A DNA stretch of 64,000 nt from assembly GCA_965242785.1 (NCBI GenBank), contig CBDETA010000004.1, positions 434,001 through 498,000 of the forward strand, in the 5' to 3' direction. Each line of letters begins with the position of its first letter. Positions within the stretch are counted from its first letter, which is position 1. This document shows positions 7,788 through 16,672 of the stretch, piece after piece. The position numbers were made by a program, and so were the translations under genes. The notes under the pieces were generated by a model. The model saw only the letters and a program-made list of their open reading frames with translations, searched no databases and was not told the origin of the DNA. This DNA comes from Maricaulis sp965242785 (lineage in GTDB: Bacteria > Pseudomonadota > Alphaproteobacteria > Caulobacterales > Maricaulaceae).

Positions 7788-10114
7788 GCCGCAATGCGTA
7801 TCTTCTGGCGGCGCTGTCCGTCGCCCTGGCCGTACCGGCCTGTTCGCAACCGGAAAGCCTGGAGATCGAGGCTGAAGCACCGGTTGCGAGCCTGGCCGCG
7901 CCGGCGCTGATCCCGGCGCCGGCCCATCTTGAAACCCGCAGCGGCGCCTTCGCGCTGGGCTTCACCACGCCGATCCTGCCGCAGGGTGACGCAGAAGCCG
8001 CAGTGGCGGACTGGCTGGCGGGCGAATTGCGCGCCACCACCGACTGGCGTGGCGGCGGCGAGGGGCCGGCCATCCATCTGGCCATCGACCCGGCACTCGA
8101 GGGCGGCGAGGAGAGCCACCAGATCGAGATCACCGAGGACGGTATCAGCGTGCGCGCGCCCGCCGAGGCCGGGCTGTTCTACGGCGCCGTGTCGCTGTGG
8201 CAGATGGCGACGCCCTGGCCGGCGGCCTCGGACACCCACGTCCTGCCGGCCCTGAGCCTGGATGATGCCCCCCAATACGCCTGGCGCGGCGTGCTGCTGG
8301 ACAGTGCCCGGCACATGCAGTCGGTCGATTTCATCAAGCGCTTCATCGACTGGATGGCGCTGCACAAGCTGAACACGCTGCACTGGCACCTGACCGATGA
8401 TCAGGGCTGGCGGCTGGAAATCCTTCAATATCCCCGCCTGACCGAGGCCGGCGCCTGGCGTGTCCCGGCGGGCGAAGCCCCGGCCCGCGACATCGATCCG
8501 GCCACCGGCGAACCGCGCCGCTATGGCGGTTTCTACACCCAGGACGAGGTGCGCGAGATCGTGGCGTATGCGCAGGCACGCCAGATCACCATCGTGCCGG
8601 AGATTGATGTCCCCGGACACGCGCTGGCCGCCATTGTCGCCTATCCGGAACTGGGCGTGACCGAGAACCCGCCCACAGAAGTGATGAGCGATTGGGGGGT
8701 CTATCCTTGGCTGTTCAATGTCGACGAGCCGACCTTTGAATTTCTGGAGAACGTGCTGGACGAGGTGATGGACCTCTTCCCGGGCACCTATATCCATATC
8801 GGCGGTGATGAGGCGCCCAAGAACCAGTGGCGCGAAAGCTCGGCCGTGCAGGCCCGCATGACCGAGCTGGGCCTTGCCGACGAGGACGCCCTGCAGGGCT
8901 ATTTCACCCACCGGCTGGATGAGTACCTGACCGCCCATGGCCGGCGTCTGGTCGGCTGGGACGAGATCGTCGAGGGCGGGCTGTCACCCAATGCGACGGT
9001 CATGTCCTGGCGTGGACTGGAAGGCGCCGAGGCGGCCGCCGAGGCCGGTCTGGATGCGATCATCGCTCCGAACTCGCATTACTATCTGGACTATCGCCAG
9101 TCAGCCCTGCCGTCCGAACCGACCGGCCGGGGCCGGATGATCACGCTGGAAGACCTCTACACGTTCGATCCGTTCGGCGCCGAGCTGGACGAGGAGGTCC
9201 GCAATCATGTTCTGGGCCTGCAGGCCAATCTGTGGACCGAGCACATGCGCACCGAGGAGCGCCTGACCCACATGGCCTTCCCGCGCCTGGCCGCCCTGGC
9301 CGAGCGGGCCTGGAGCGCGGAAGCGGATTTCGGCGACTTCCTCGCCCGGCTCTCGCCGATGATGGAGCGCTATGCCCTGCTGGACCTGGACGCGGCGGAC
9401 AGCGCTTTCCGACCGGCTGTTATGCTGGCAGCGACCGAAACGGGTTATCGCGTCCACCTGTCCAGCCAGACCGGTTATGGCGAGATCCGCTACACGCTCA
9501 ATGGCGCAACGCCGGACCAAACCTCCGAGCTCTATGTTCAACCGCTCGAGCTGGACCATCCGGTCGAGCTCCGGGCCGTCACGCTGGATGGCACACGTGC
9601 CCTCTCGGACGTGGTGGCCCGGTCGCTGGACCGGTCGGTTCTGGACACCCGCGCCGATACCGAGCTGGAGACCTGCGGCGACGCGCTGGTTCTGGTGCTG
9701 GACGATGACGCACCGATCCGCGGCGAACGGGACCATTTCATCGTCGACATCATGGATCCGTGCTGGATCTGGCCGGATGCGGACACGCGCAATGTCGAGA
9801 GCATCGAGGTCGAGGTGGGCCAGGTGCCCTACAATTTCCAGCTGATGGCCGATATCGACAATGTGCGCGTCCGTCCGATGCTGGGCGACACGCCGGAACT
9901 GATCGTCCGCGCCGGCGGGTGCGAAGGCGAGATTGCCGCGCGCCTGGACATTTCCCTGGCTGAAGGCAATCCGGAGATCACGGCGCTGAACGCCCCCTTC
10001 TCCGCCAGCGAGGAGATCAGCGATCTGTGCTTCACCTTCCACACCGGTGAAATCGATCCCCTGTGGACACTGGCGCAAGTGACGCTGCAGCGTGCAACCG
10101 GCGGAGCGGAATGA
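7784..10114 (+). CDS. Beta-N-acetylhexosaminidase, glycoside hydrolase family 20
   Basis: A 776-residue exported enzyme that cleaves terminal GlcNAc from chito-oligosaccharides or glycans. The N-terminus is a signal peptide ending in Cys (VPAC), a slightly unusual lipobox, so it is probably periplasmic or membrane-anchored. A GH20b-like domain (about 40-160) precedes the TIM barrel, which has WRGVLLDSARH, LNTLHWHLTDDQGWR and the catalytic Asp-Glu pair D342-E343 in HIGGDEAPK. A chitobiase/hexosaminidase C-terminal beta domain follows (about 545-620). The last 120 residues carry four Cys and match no domain I recognise. Start and stop overlap both neighbours by 4 bp. Confidence 0.93.
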   Translation: MSRNAYLLAALSVALAVPACSQPESLEIEAEAPVASLAAPALIPAPAHLETRSGAFALGFTTPILPQGDAEAAVADWLAGELRATTDWRGGGEGPAIHLAIDPALEGGEESHQIEITEDGISVRAPAEAGLFYGAVSLWQMATPWPAASDTHVLPALSLDDAPQYAWRGVLLDSARHMQSVDFIKRFIDWMALHKLNTLHWHLTDDQGWRLEILQYPRLTEAGAWRVPAGEAPARDIDPATGEPRRYGGFYTQDEVREIVAYAQARQITIVPEIDVPGHALAAIVAYPELGVTENPPTEVMSDWGVYPWLFNVDEPTFEFLENVLDEVMDLFPGTYIHIGGDEAPKNQWRESSAVQARMTELGLADEDALQGYFTHRLDEYLTAHGRRLVGWDEIVEGGLSPNATVMSWRGLEGAEAAAEAGLDAIIAPNSHYYLDYRQSALPSEPTGRGRMITLEDLYTFDPFGAELDEEVRNHVLGLQANLWTEHMRTEERLTHMAFPRLAALAERAWSAEADFGDFLARLSPMMERYALLDLDAADSAFRPAVMLAATETGYRVHLSSQTGYGEIRYTLNGATPDQTSELYVQPLELDHPVELRAVTLDGTRALSDVVARSLDRSVLDTRADTELETCGDALVLVLDDDAPIRGERDHFIVDIMDPCWIWPDADTRNVESIEVEVGQVPYNFQLMADIDNVRVRPMLGDTPELIVRAGGCEGEIAARLDISLAEGNPEITALNAPFSASEEISDLCFTFHTGEIDPLWTLAQVTLQRATGGAE

Positions 10115-12660
10115 TGAACAAGCCTGTGAAAGCCGACCATCTCGAAGCGGGCCTGCATGTCGATATCCTGGCGCCCTGCCGCGGTTTTGTCGTAGCGCTG
10201 GACGCCATTCCCGATGCCGCATTCGCCGGGGGCGCCCTGGGCCCGGGTATCGGGATCGAGCCTTTGGAATCCGGGCTGTACGCGCCCTGCGATGCCGAGG
10301 TGATCGCCGTGAGCCGGACCCGGCATGCCGTGACGCTGAAGGCCGGCAATGGCGCGGAAATCCTGATCCATGCCGGGATCGACACGGTGAAGCTGGACGG
10401 AAAGGGTTTTGCGCCGCAGGTCTCGGCGGGCCAGTCCGTGAAAGCGGGTGACCCGCTCTTGCAACTGGACCTGGGCGCGCTGGCCGAGGCTGCGCCCAGC
10501 CTGTGTACGCCGGTGATCATCACCAATGGTGATGCCTTCGCCGTTGACGTCCTGGCCGCACCCGGCCTGGTCGATCGCGGCACGCAAATCCTCCAGGCAA
10601 CCGCCAGGACGGCCGTCGCAGCACTGGCTGATCCATCCGGCGAGAGCGCGCGCGAGACCCTCATTCTGGAGCTGGCCGACGGCATCCATGCCCGCCCGGC
10701 CGCTCGGATCGCCAAGTGCGCCAAGGGCTTTTCCGGCCGCATCGAACTGGTCCGGGATGGCGTGACGGTGAACGCCAAGAGTGCGGCCAGCCTGATGGGG
10801 CTAGGCGCCGCCCATGGTGACAGGATCGAGATCATCGCGACCGGAACGGGTGCCGCTGAAGCCGCCACCGAACTGGCGGCCCTGATCCGCGCCGGAGCCG
10901 GCGATGCCGTGACGCCGGTGGCGGCGGACACTCCCGTCCCGGTCGAGGTGCCTGCGAGTGCGCCCGCCGAACTGTCCGGTGTGGCCGCCAGCCCGGGCGT
11001 GGCGGTCGGACCGATCCGCCTTCACACCGCCGCGCAGTTTGATGTGCCCGCCACCGCTGCGGACGAAGCGGCTGAACAGGCCCGGCTGGATGCTGCGCTG
11101 AAACAGGTCCAGTCTGCCATCGCTGACGAAGCCCGCCAGGCCCGCGGCGAGCGGGCCGCCCTGCTGGAAGCCCATGCCGAACTGGCCGATGACCCGGCCC
11201 TGATCGACGCCGCGCGAGACCGCATTGCCCAGGGCGCTTCGGCGGGTGCCGCCTGGCAGGCTGTCACCCGCGAACAGGCCGCACAGCTGGAAGCCATCGG
11301 CGACAGGCGGATGGCAGAACGGGTCGCCGACCTCGCCGATATCGAGGCCCGCATCCTGGGTGCCCTTTATGGCACGGCCGAGGCCGCCGATCCGGCAGAC
11401 CTGTCCGGCGCCATCATCATCGCCGCAGACCTCCTGCCCTCGGAATTCATGCGCTATGCCCAGGCGGGCATCGCCGGTCTGGCCCTGGCCGAGGGTGGCG
11501 CGACATCGCATGTCGCCATCCTGGCTGCGGCCGAGAATGTGCCGGCGCTGATCGGCCTCGGCCCCCGGGCCCTGAGCCTGCCGCAAGGCAATCCGGCCCT
11601 GCTGGACACGGCAGCCTGCAAGCTGGTGCTGGACCCGTCCGACGCGGCCGTCACGGCGATCCGCGACCGCAAGCGCCAGCGCAAGGAAGCCGAAGCCCTG
11701 GCCGCCCTGGCCGCAGGCGATCCGGCGCGCACGAGCGACGACCGGCGCATCCATGTCTATGCCAATCTGGCCTCGATCGATGATGCGACTTCAGCCCTGC
11801 GCAACGGGGCGGAAGGCTGCGGCCTGCTGCGGACCGAATTCCTGTTCACCCACCGCCGCACGCCGCCGGGCGAGACCGAGCAGGCCGAGGTCTATATGGC
11901 GATCTCGCAATGCCTGAAGAACCAGCCCCTGACGGTACGCACGCTGGACATTGGCGGCGACAAGCCGGTGCCCTTCCTCGATCTGGGCGACGAACCCAAT
12001 CCGGCGCTGGGCCTGCGCGGGATCCGCACCCTGTTCGCTCATCCCGAACTGATGCGCGAGCAGGTCCGCGCCCTGTTGGGCGTCGCGGCCCGGCGCGACA
12101 TCCAGATCATGCTGCCCATGGTCTCCAGCCCGTCCGAACTGGTGGATTTCCGCCGCATCGCGCGCGAACTGGCCGACGAGATGGAGATCGACAAGCTGCC
12201 GCCCATCGGCACGATGATCGAGACCCCGGCCAGTGCCGTGATCGCCGACCAGATCTGTGCGGTGGCGGATTTTGTGTCCATCGGCACCAATGATCTCACC
12301 CAGTACACCCTGGCGATGGACCGGGGTCATGCCGCGCTCGCCGGGCGCATGGATGCCCTGCATCCGGCCGTGCTGGCGCTGATCGGCCAGGTCGGTGCGG
12401 CAGCCCGCCGGGCCGGCATTCCGGCCAGTGTCTGCGGCGGCCTCGCCTCCGACCCGGTCGCCGTGCCTGCGCTGATCGGGCTGGGCATCGGCAAGCTTTC
12501 CGTCGTCCAGTCGATGATCGCGCCGATCAAGGCGATCGTGCGCGCGCTGGACGCTGAACATTGCACCCGTTTCGCCGCCGACCTGCACGCGCTGGACAGC
12601 GCCGAGATCATCCGCGCCCGCCTGGTGGCCGAATGGCCGCAGCTGGACCGCTGGCGCTAG
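10111..12660 (+). CDS. PTS EIIA-HPr-enzyme I fusion protein
   Basis: An 849-residue fusion that carries phosphate from phosphoenolpyruvate to the sugar permease. In order: a glucose-type EIIA domain (about 5-150; active His 87 in ILIHAGIDTVKLDG), HPr (about 175-265; active His 193 in GIHARPAARIA) and enzyme I (about 295-849; active His 467 in GGATSHVAIL, then LRTEFLF, TLDIGGDKP and the late SVCGGLAS loop). All three phosphorylation sites are intact. The ATG overlaps the GH20 stop (ATGA), with GGAGCGGA ahead of it. With the IIBC gene 10 bp downstream it forms a self-contained GlcNAc phosphotransferase system. Confidence 0.95.
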   Translation: MMNKPVKADHLEAGLHVDILAPCRGFVVALDAIPDAAFAGGALGPGIGIEPLESGLYAPCDAEVIAVSRTRHAVTLKAGNGAEILIHAGIDTVKLDGKGFAPQVSAGQSVKAGDPLLQLDLGALAEAAPSLCTPVIITNGDAFAVDVLAAPGLVDRGTQILQATARTAVAALADPSGESARETLILELADGIHARPAARIAKCAKGFSGRIELVRDGVTVNAKSAASLMGLGAAHGDRIEIIATGTGAAEAATELAALIRAGAGDAVTPVAADTPVPVEVPASAPAELSGVAASPGVAVGPIRLHTAAQFDVPATAADEAAEQARLDAALKQVQSAIADEARQARGERAALLEAHAELADDPALIDAARDRIAQGASAGAAWQAVTREQAAQLEAIGDRRMAERVADLADIEARILGALYGTAEAADPADLSGAIIIAADLLPSEFMRYAQAGIAGLALAEGGATSHVAILAAAENVPALIGLGPRALSLPQGNPALLDTAACKLVLDPSDAAVTAIRDRKRQRKEAEALAALAAGDPARTSDDRRIHVYANLASIDDATSALRNGAEGCGLLRTEFLFTHRRTPPGETEQAEVYMAISQCLKNQPLTVRTLDIGGDKPVPFLDLGDEPNPALGLRGIRTLFAHPELMREQVRALLGVAARRDIQIMLPMVSSPSELVDFRRIARELADEMEIDKLPPIGTMIETPASAVIADQICAVADFVSIGTNDLTQYTLAMDRGHAALAGRMDALHPAVLALIGQVGAAARRAGIPASVCGGLASDPVAVPALIGLGIGKLSVVQSMIAPIKAIVRALDAEHCTRFAADLHALDSAEIIRARLVAEWPQLDRWR

Positions 12661-12670
12661 GAGACCCGCC

Positions 12671-14428
12671 ATGAAGACCGTGATGTCGAACATCCAGCAA
12701 TTGGGCCGCGCCCTGATGCTGCCGATTGCCGTCCTGCCTGCCGCAGCGCTGCTGTTGCGCCTGGGCCAGCCGGACTGGATCGAAAGCCTGGCGCCCGCCG
12801 CTATCGCCGAAGGCGGCAATCTGATCGCCGCCCTGCATGCCACTTTGCCCTTCATCGCAGCGGCCGGCGGCGCGCTGTTTTCTCATCTGGGCATTCTATT
12901 CGCCATGGGGGTCGCCGTCGGTTTTGCCCGCGAAGGCCATGGCGCCGCGGCGCTAGCCGGCGTGGTCGGCTATTTCGTCACCCTGGCCGGCGCCGAAGCC
13001 TTCCTGACCGTGCCGCCCGAAGTGCTGGCCGGTGTTCCGGACGCTTATGCCGGACTGGTGGCCGACCAGTTCCGCGACGGGCTCCTGAGCCGCGTGCATG
13101 TGCCGGTGGGCATTTTGTGCGGGGTCACGGCGGGCGTGCTCTACAACCGCTTTCACGATATCGACCTGCCCGACTATCTCGCCTTCTTCGGCGGCCGCCG
13201 CTTCGTGCCGATCGCGGCGGCGGGAACGGCACTGGTCTATGCCCTGCTGCTGGGCCTGTCGGTCGAAACGATTGTCGGCTGGATGGAAGACGCCAGCCGC
13301 GCCGTGCTGGATGCCGGCGGGGTGGGACTTTTCATCTACGGCATTCTCAACCGTCTGCTGATCGTCACCGGCCTGCACCATATCCTGAACAATCTGGCCT
13401 GGTTCCAGATCGGCGACTTCAACGGCGTCGCGGGCGATCTCAACCGCTTCTTCGCGGGCGACCCGACGGCCGGCAGCTTCATGTCGGGCTTCTTCCCGGT
13501 GATGATGTTCGGCCTGCCAGCGGCCTGTTTCGCCATGTACCGCCAGGCCCTGCCGGCGCGGCGCAAGGAAGTGGCGGGCATGCTGGGCTCGATGGCGCTG
13601 ACCTCCTTCCTGACCGGCGTGACCGAGCCGATCGAATTCACCTTCATGTTCCTCGCCCCGGTTCTCTATGCCGTGCACGCCGTGCTGACCGGCATTTCCA
13701 TGGCGCTGATGGACTGGCTGGGCGTGAAGCTGGGCTTCGGCTTCTCGGCGGGCCTGTTCGACTATGTGATCAATTTCGGCGGCTCGACCCGGCCGCTACT
13801 GCTGATCCCGGTCGGGATCGCCTATTTCACGCTCTACTACGTGATTTTCTCGGTCACGATCCGGGTTTTCAATCTGGCAACGCCGGGACGCGAGCCGGAG
13901 GCAGACACAGCGACGACGGCCGTCACAGACAGCGACACCGGAGCCGCCTTTGTTGCCGCGCTGGGCGGAGCTGAGAACCTGGTCTCGGTCGGCGCCTGCA
14001 CGACACGCCTGCGACTGGACGTCGCCGACGCAGCCGCGCTGGACGAGGCTCGGCTGCGGGCACTGGGCGCGAAGGGCTTCGTGAAGCCGTCTGCGAACAC
14101 CGTACAGGTGATCATCGGCCCGACAGCAGAACGCGTGGCAGACCAGATTCGGCAGGCGCTGGGCGCTGCGCCGGCACCGGCCGTCGCGACATCCACACCT
14201 GCCACCGCACGGGTCGTGGCCTTACCCCAAGCGCTGGCGGACCTGTTGGGCGCACTCGAAGCGCGGCTGGTTGCGGGCAATCGACTGGTTGTTGGGACCC
14301 TGATGGAGAACCGGCCTGACGAAGCGGCCTTGGCGCGAAGCGGACTTGTTCCTGTTGACGCTGGCAAGGGCGACGATGCGCAGTATCTCGTGACGGATCG
14401 AGAATTGCTGACGGCGCTGAAGGGCTAG
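12671..14428 (+). CDS. nagE: PTS GlcNAc-specific IIBC permease
   Basis: A 585-residue inner membrane protein: an EIIC domain of about ten membrane segments (residues 10-395, with GLHHILNNLAW and GVTEPIEFTF motifs typical of the Glc/GlcNAc class), then EIIB with the phosphorylated Cys 443 in GACTTRLR. It imports GlcNAc as GlcNAc-6-phosphate. Unlike E. coli NagE it lacks a fused EIIA, which is supplied by the preceding fusion protein. Residues about 515-585 form an extra C-terminal segment without Cys that may be a degenerate second EIIB-like fold. GlcNAc specificity rests on the nag context. Confidence 0.9.
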   Translation: MKTVMSNIQQLGRALMLPIAVLPAAALLLRLGQPDWIESLAPAAIAEGGNLIAALHATLPFIAAAGGALFSHLGILFAMGVAVGFAREGHGAAALAGVVGYFVTLAGAEAFLTVPPEVLAGVPDAYAGLVADQFRDGLLSRVHVPVGILCGVTAGVLYNRFHDIDLPDYLAFFGGRRFVPIAAAGTALVYALLLGLSVETIVGWMEDASRAVLDAGGVGLFIYGILNRLLIVTGLHHILNNLAWFQIGDFNGVAGDLNRFFAGDPTAGSFMSGFFPVMMFGLPAACFAMYRQALPARRKEVAGMLGSMALTSFLTGVTEPIEFTFMFLAPVLYAVHAVLTGISMALMDWLGVKLGFGFSAGLFDYVINFGGSTRPLLLIPVGIAYFTLYYVIFSVTIRVFNLATPGREPEADTATTAVTDSDTGAAFVAALGGAENLVSVGACTTRLRLDVADAAALDEARLRALGAKGFVKPSANTVQVIIGPTAERVADQIRQALGAAPAPAVATSTPATARVVALPQALADLLGALEARLVAGNRLVVGTLMENRPDEAALARSGLVPVDAGKGDDAQYLVTDRELLTALKG

Positions 14429-14467
14429 TTTCCCATCCTTCCCCTTGAGGGGGACTGAGGAGCCCAA

Positions 14468-14548
14468 GGACATGCCGGGGGCATGTCCGACGCGACGAAG
14501 GGATCGCTGCGAAGCAGCGAGACGGAAGGGGTGAAAGCGCGAAGCGCT
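14468..14548. repeat. Cluster of three short perfect hairpins
   Basis: Three adjacent inverted repeats lie between the PTS gene and the convergent epimerase gene: a 9-bp stem with loop GGG (14468-14488), a 7-bp stem with loop GAA (14504-14520) and a 5-bp stem with loop GAA (14536-14548). None is followed by a T run in either direction. They look like an intergenic palindromic (REP-like) element rather than a simple terminator. Confidence 0.6.
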
Positions 14549-14621
14549 GCGAATCCCGGTCGAGGCTTGCTCGGCTGCACCTCGCCCCCACCCACTCCAC
14601 CGCTTCGCGTGCGGCGACCAA

Positions 14622-15551
14622 TCAGGAGCCGATCCCGTCGCGGAACGGATCATCAGCCTCTTCCACCAGCCTTGTGTCGGCGAACACGAAGGCCTCGCCG
14701 CTGATCGTCGGGATGATGCCACGCGGACCGGGGCGGTAGGTGCCGGTGAAGCGGCTGCCGATGATGCTTTCCTGGACCCAGGGCTCGTCCGGCGCGAGCT
14801 TGCCGTGATGGGCAAGGCAGGCGAGCTTGGCGCTGGTCCCGGTACCACAGGGCGAGCGGTCATAGGCGCCTCCCGGACAGAGCACGAAATTGCGACCATG
14901 GGCGCCGGCAGTGCCGGGCGGGCCGAAGAATTCGACATGGTCGATCTCGGCCCCGTCCGCACCGGTCAGACCTTGCGCAACCAGGGCATGACGAACGGCC
15001 CAGGCCGCATCCGTGAGCGCGGCGATATTGTCCGGCACCAAGGCACAGGGCGCACCATCAGTCAGAAAGAACCAGTTGCCGCCCCAGGCGATGTCACCGC
15101 GGATGCGCCCGAGACCCGGCACGTCCAGCTCGACGTCCGGCTTGAGACAATAGGCCTCGACATTCTCGAAGCGGGCCGTATGACCGCCCAGCCATTCCAG
15201 ATCGACCAAGCCGACCGGGGTTTCCAGCACATGATGGCCTGCATCGAGCCGGCCCAGCCAGGCCAGCGTCGCAGCCAGGCCGATCGTGCCGTGACCGCAC
15301 ATGCCAAGATAGCCGGTGGTGTTGAAGAAGATCACCCCGGCCGCAGCCTCGGGATCTTCCGGTTCGCACAGCAGCGCCCCCACCATGGCGTCAGAGCATT
15401 TCGGCTCCAGCACCGCTCGGCGGCGATAGACGTCGAACTGTTCGGCAAAGCGACGCCGGCGTTCGGACAACGGCCCGTGGCCCAGATCCGGGCCACCCTC
15501 GATGATGACCCGGGTCGGCATGCCGCCGGTATGGCTGTCGATGACGCGCAT
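14622..15551 (-). CDS. 4-hydroxyproline 2-epimerase (proline racemase family)
   Basis: A 309-residue cytoplasmic enzyme of the proline racemase superfamily. Both catalytic bases are Cys: C85 in GYLGMCGHGT and C235 in DRSPCGTGTSAK. This excludes the trans-3-hydroxyproline dehydratase subgroup, which has Thr at the second site. The Cys-Cys form is shared by proline racemases and 4-hydroxyproline epimerases. The DapA-family gene just upstream, whose relatives include the deaminase of the hydroxyproline pathway, favours conversion of trans-4-hydroxy-L-proline to the cis-D form. Start ATG at 15551 lies 7 bp after the DapA-like stop. Confidence 0.85.
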   Translation of the reverse strand: MRVIDSHTGGMPTRVIIEGGPDLGHGPLSERRRRFAEQFDVYRRRAVLEPKCSDAMVGALLCEPEDPEAAAGVIFFNTTGYLGMCGHGTIGLAATLAWLGRLDAGHHVLETPVGLVDLEWLGGHTARFENVEAYCLKPDVELDVPGLGRIRGDIAWGGNWFFLTDGAPCALVPDNIAALTDAAWAVRHALVAQGLTGADGAEIDHVEFFGPPGTAGAHGRNFVLCPGGAYDRSPCGTGTSAKLACLAHHGKLAPDEPWVQESIIGSRFTGTYRPGPRGIIPTISGEAFVFADTRLVEEADDPFRDGIGS

Positions 15552-15558
15552 GGCCGGA

Positions 15559-16506
15559 TCAGTCGGCCTTGCCGGGCCAGTTGGTCCACCAGTCGCGGAA
15601 GCGCTGCCAGCTCATGTCGACAAAAGCGAGCTGGGACGGGGAGAGTTCATCGCTGGCCATCAGCTGGTGTTTGTAGGCGGCATGGCCTTCCAGAACCATC
15701 AGGCGCTTGTAGTAGAGCACCAGATCCGGATCTTCATCGAAGGTGGCCAGAACCTGCATCGCATCGCTCAGCTCCTTCGCCCAGACCCGGGCCTGGGCAT
15801 CGCCGGCTGCGGCGCGCTTGGACAGGGTGATCAGGCGCAGGACCTCACCGGGCAAGGCATTGCCGACCCCGGTGATCGCGCCCGTCGCGCCGCAATTGAC
15901 ATAGCCGTGCACCACCTGGGTATCCACGCCGACCATCAGGGTGAGATCGGGATGGCCGGTGGTAATCGCCTCGGCGGCATAGGTCAGCGCATCGGCCCCA
16001 CCAAATTCCTTGAAGCCGATCAGGTTCTTGTGGTCCTCGCGCAGCGCAAAGAAGAGGTCGGCGCGGGTGGCAAAGCCGTAATAGGGTGAATTGTAGATCA
16101 CCGCCGGCAGGTCCGGGGCGGCGCCCAGGATGGCCGCAAAGTGATTGCGCTGGGCCTGCATCGCCGAACCCCGCGACAGCACGCGCGGGATCACCATCAG
16201 GCCGGCCGCGCCATGATCGCGCGCATGCTCGGTAATGGCGACGGCACGGGCGGTGTTCTGGGCACCGGTCCCAACCACCACGGGCAGACCCGCCGCACAC
16301 AGACGCGCCACGCCTTCGCAACGCTGCGCATCGGTCAGCAACGGCCAGTCGCCCATCGAGCCGCAATAGACGACCGCATCCATGCCGGCATCGATCAAGT
16401 GCTGACCGGTCGCGACCAAAGCGTCGAAATCGGGCGTCCCGGATTCGTCGCAAGGCGTCATCAGAGCCGGCATGACGCCGGAAAACACGTTGTTATTGAG
16501 GCCCAT
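15559..16506 (-). CDS. DapA-family lyase, probably pyrroline-4-hydroxy-2-carboxylate deaminase
   Basis: A 315-residue class I aldolase-type TIM barrel. The Schiff-base Lys (K166 in LIGFKEFGG) and the catalytic Tyr (Y138 in VIYNSP) are present, and the phosphate-free N-terminus begins VFSGVMPALMTPC. DapA-family members next to hydroxyproline epimerases are the deaminases that make alpha-ketoglutarate semialdehyde, so this role is inferred from the neighbour; a true dihydrodipicolinate synthase is unlikely in this context. ATG at 16506 follows GGGGGAGACAGGC. The oxidase and the semialdehyde dehydrogenase needed to complete the pathway are not in the window. Confidence 0.75.
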   Translation of the reverse strand: MGLNNNVFSGVMPALMTPCDESGTPDFDALVATGQHLIDAGMDAVVYCGSMGDWPLLTDAQRCEGVARLCAAGLPVVVGTGAQNTARAVAITEHARDHGAAGLMVIPRVLSRGSAMQAQRNHFAAILGAAPDLPAVIYNSPYYGFATRADLFFALREDHKNLIGFKEFGGADALTYAAEAITTGHPDLTLMVGVDTQVVHGYVNCGATGAITGVGNALPGEVLRLITLSKRAAAGDAQARVWAKELSDAMQVLATFDEDPDLVLYYKRLMVLEGHAAYKHQLMASDELSPSQLAFVDMSWQRFRDWWTNWPGKAD

Positions 16507-16672
16507 GCCTGTCTCCCCCTGATCCTGTTTTCTGGCGAGCCTAGCCAAGGATCAGGGGAAGTCACGCACTGTTTTCAAGCTCAGGACCGGACGCGTCAGC
16601 ACGCCAAGACTTCACGCGGGGTCATGATAAACCCCTTCGCGAATCTGCATTGGGCGCCAGGCCAAACACCCA

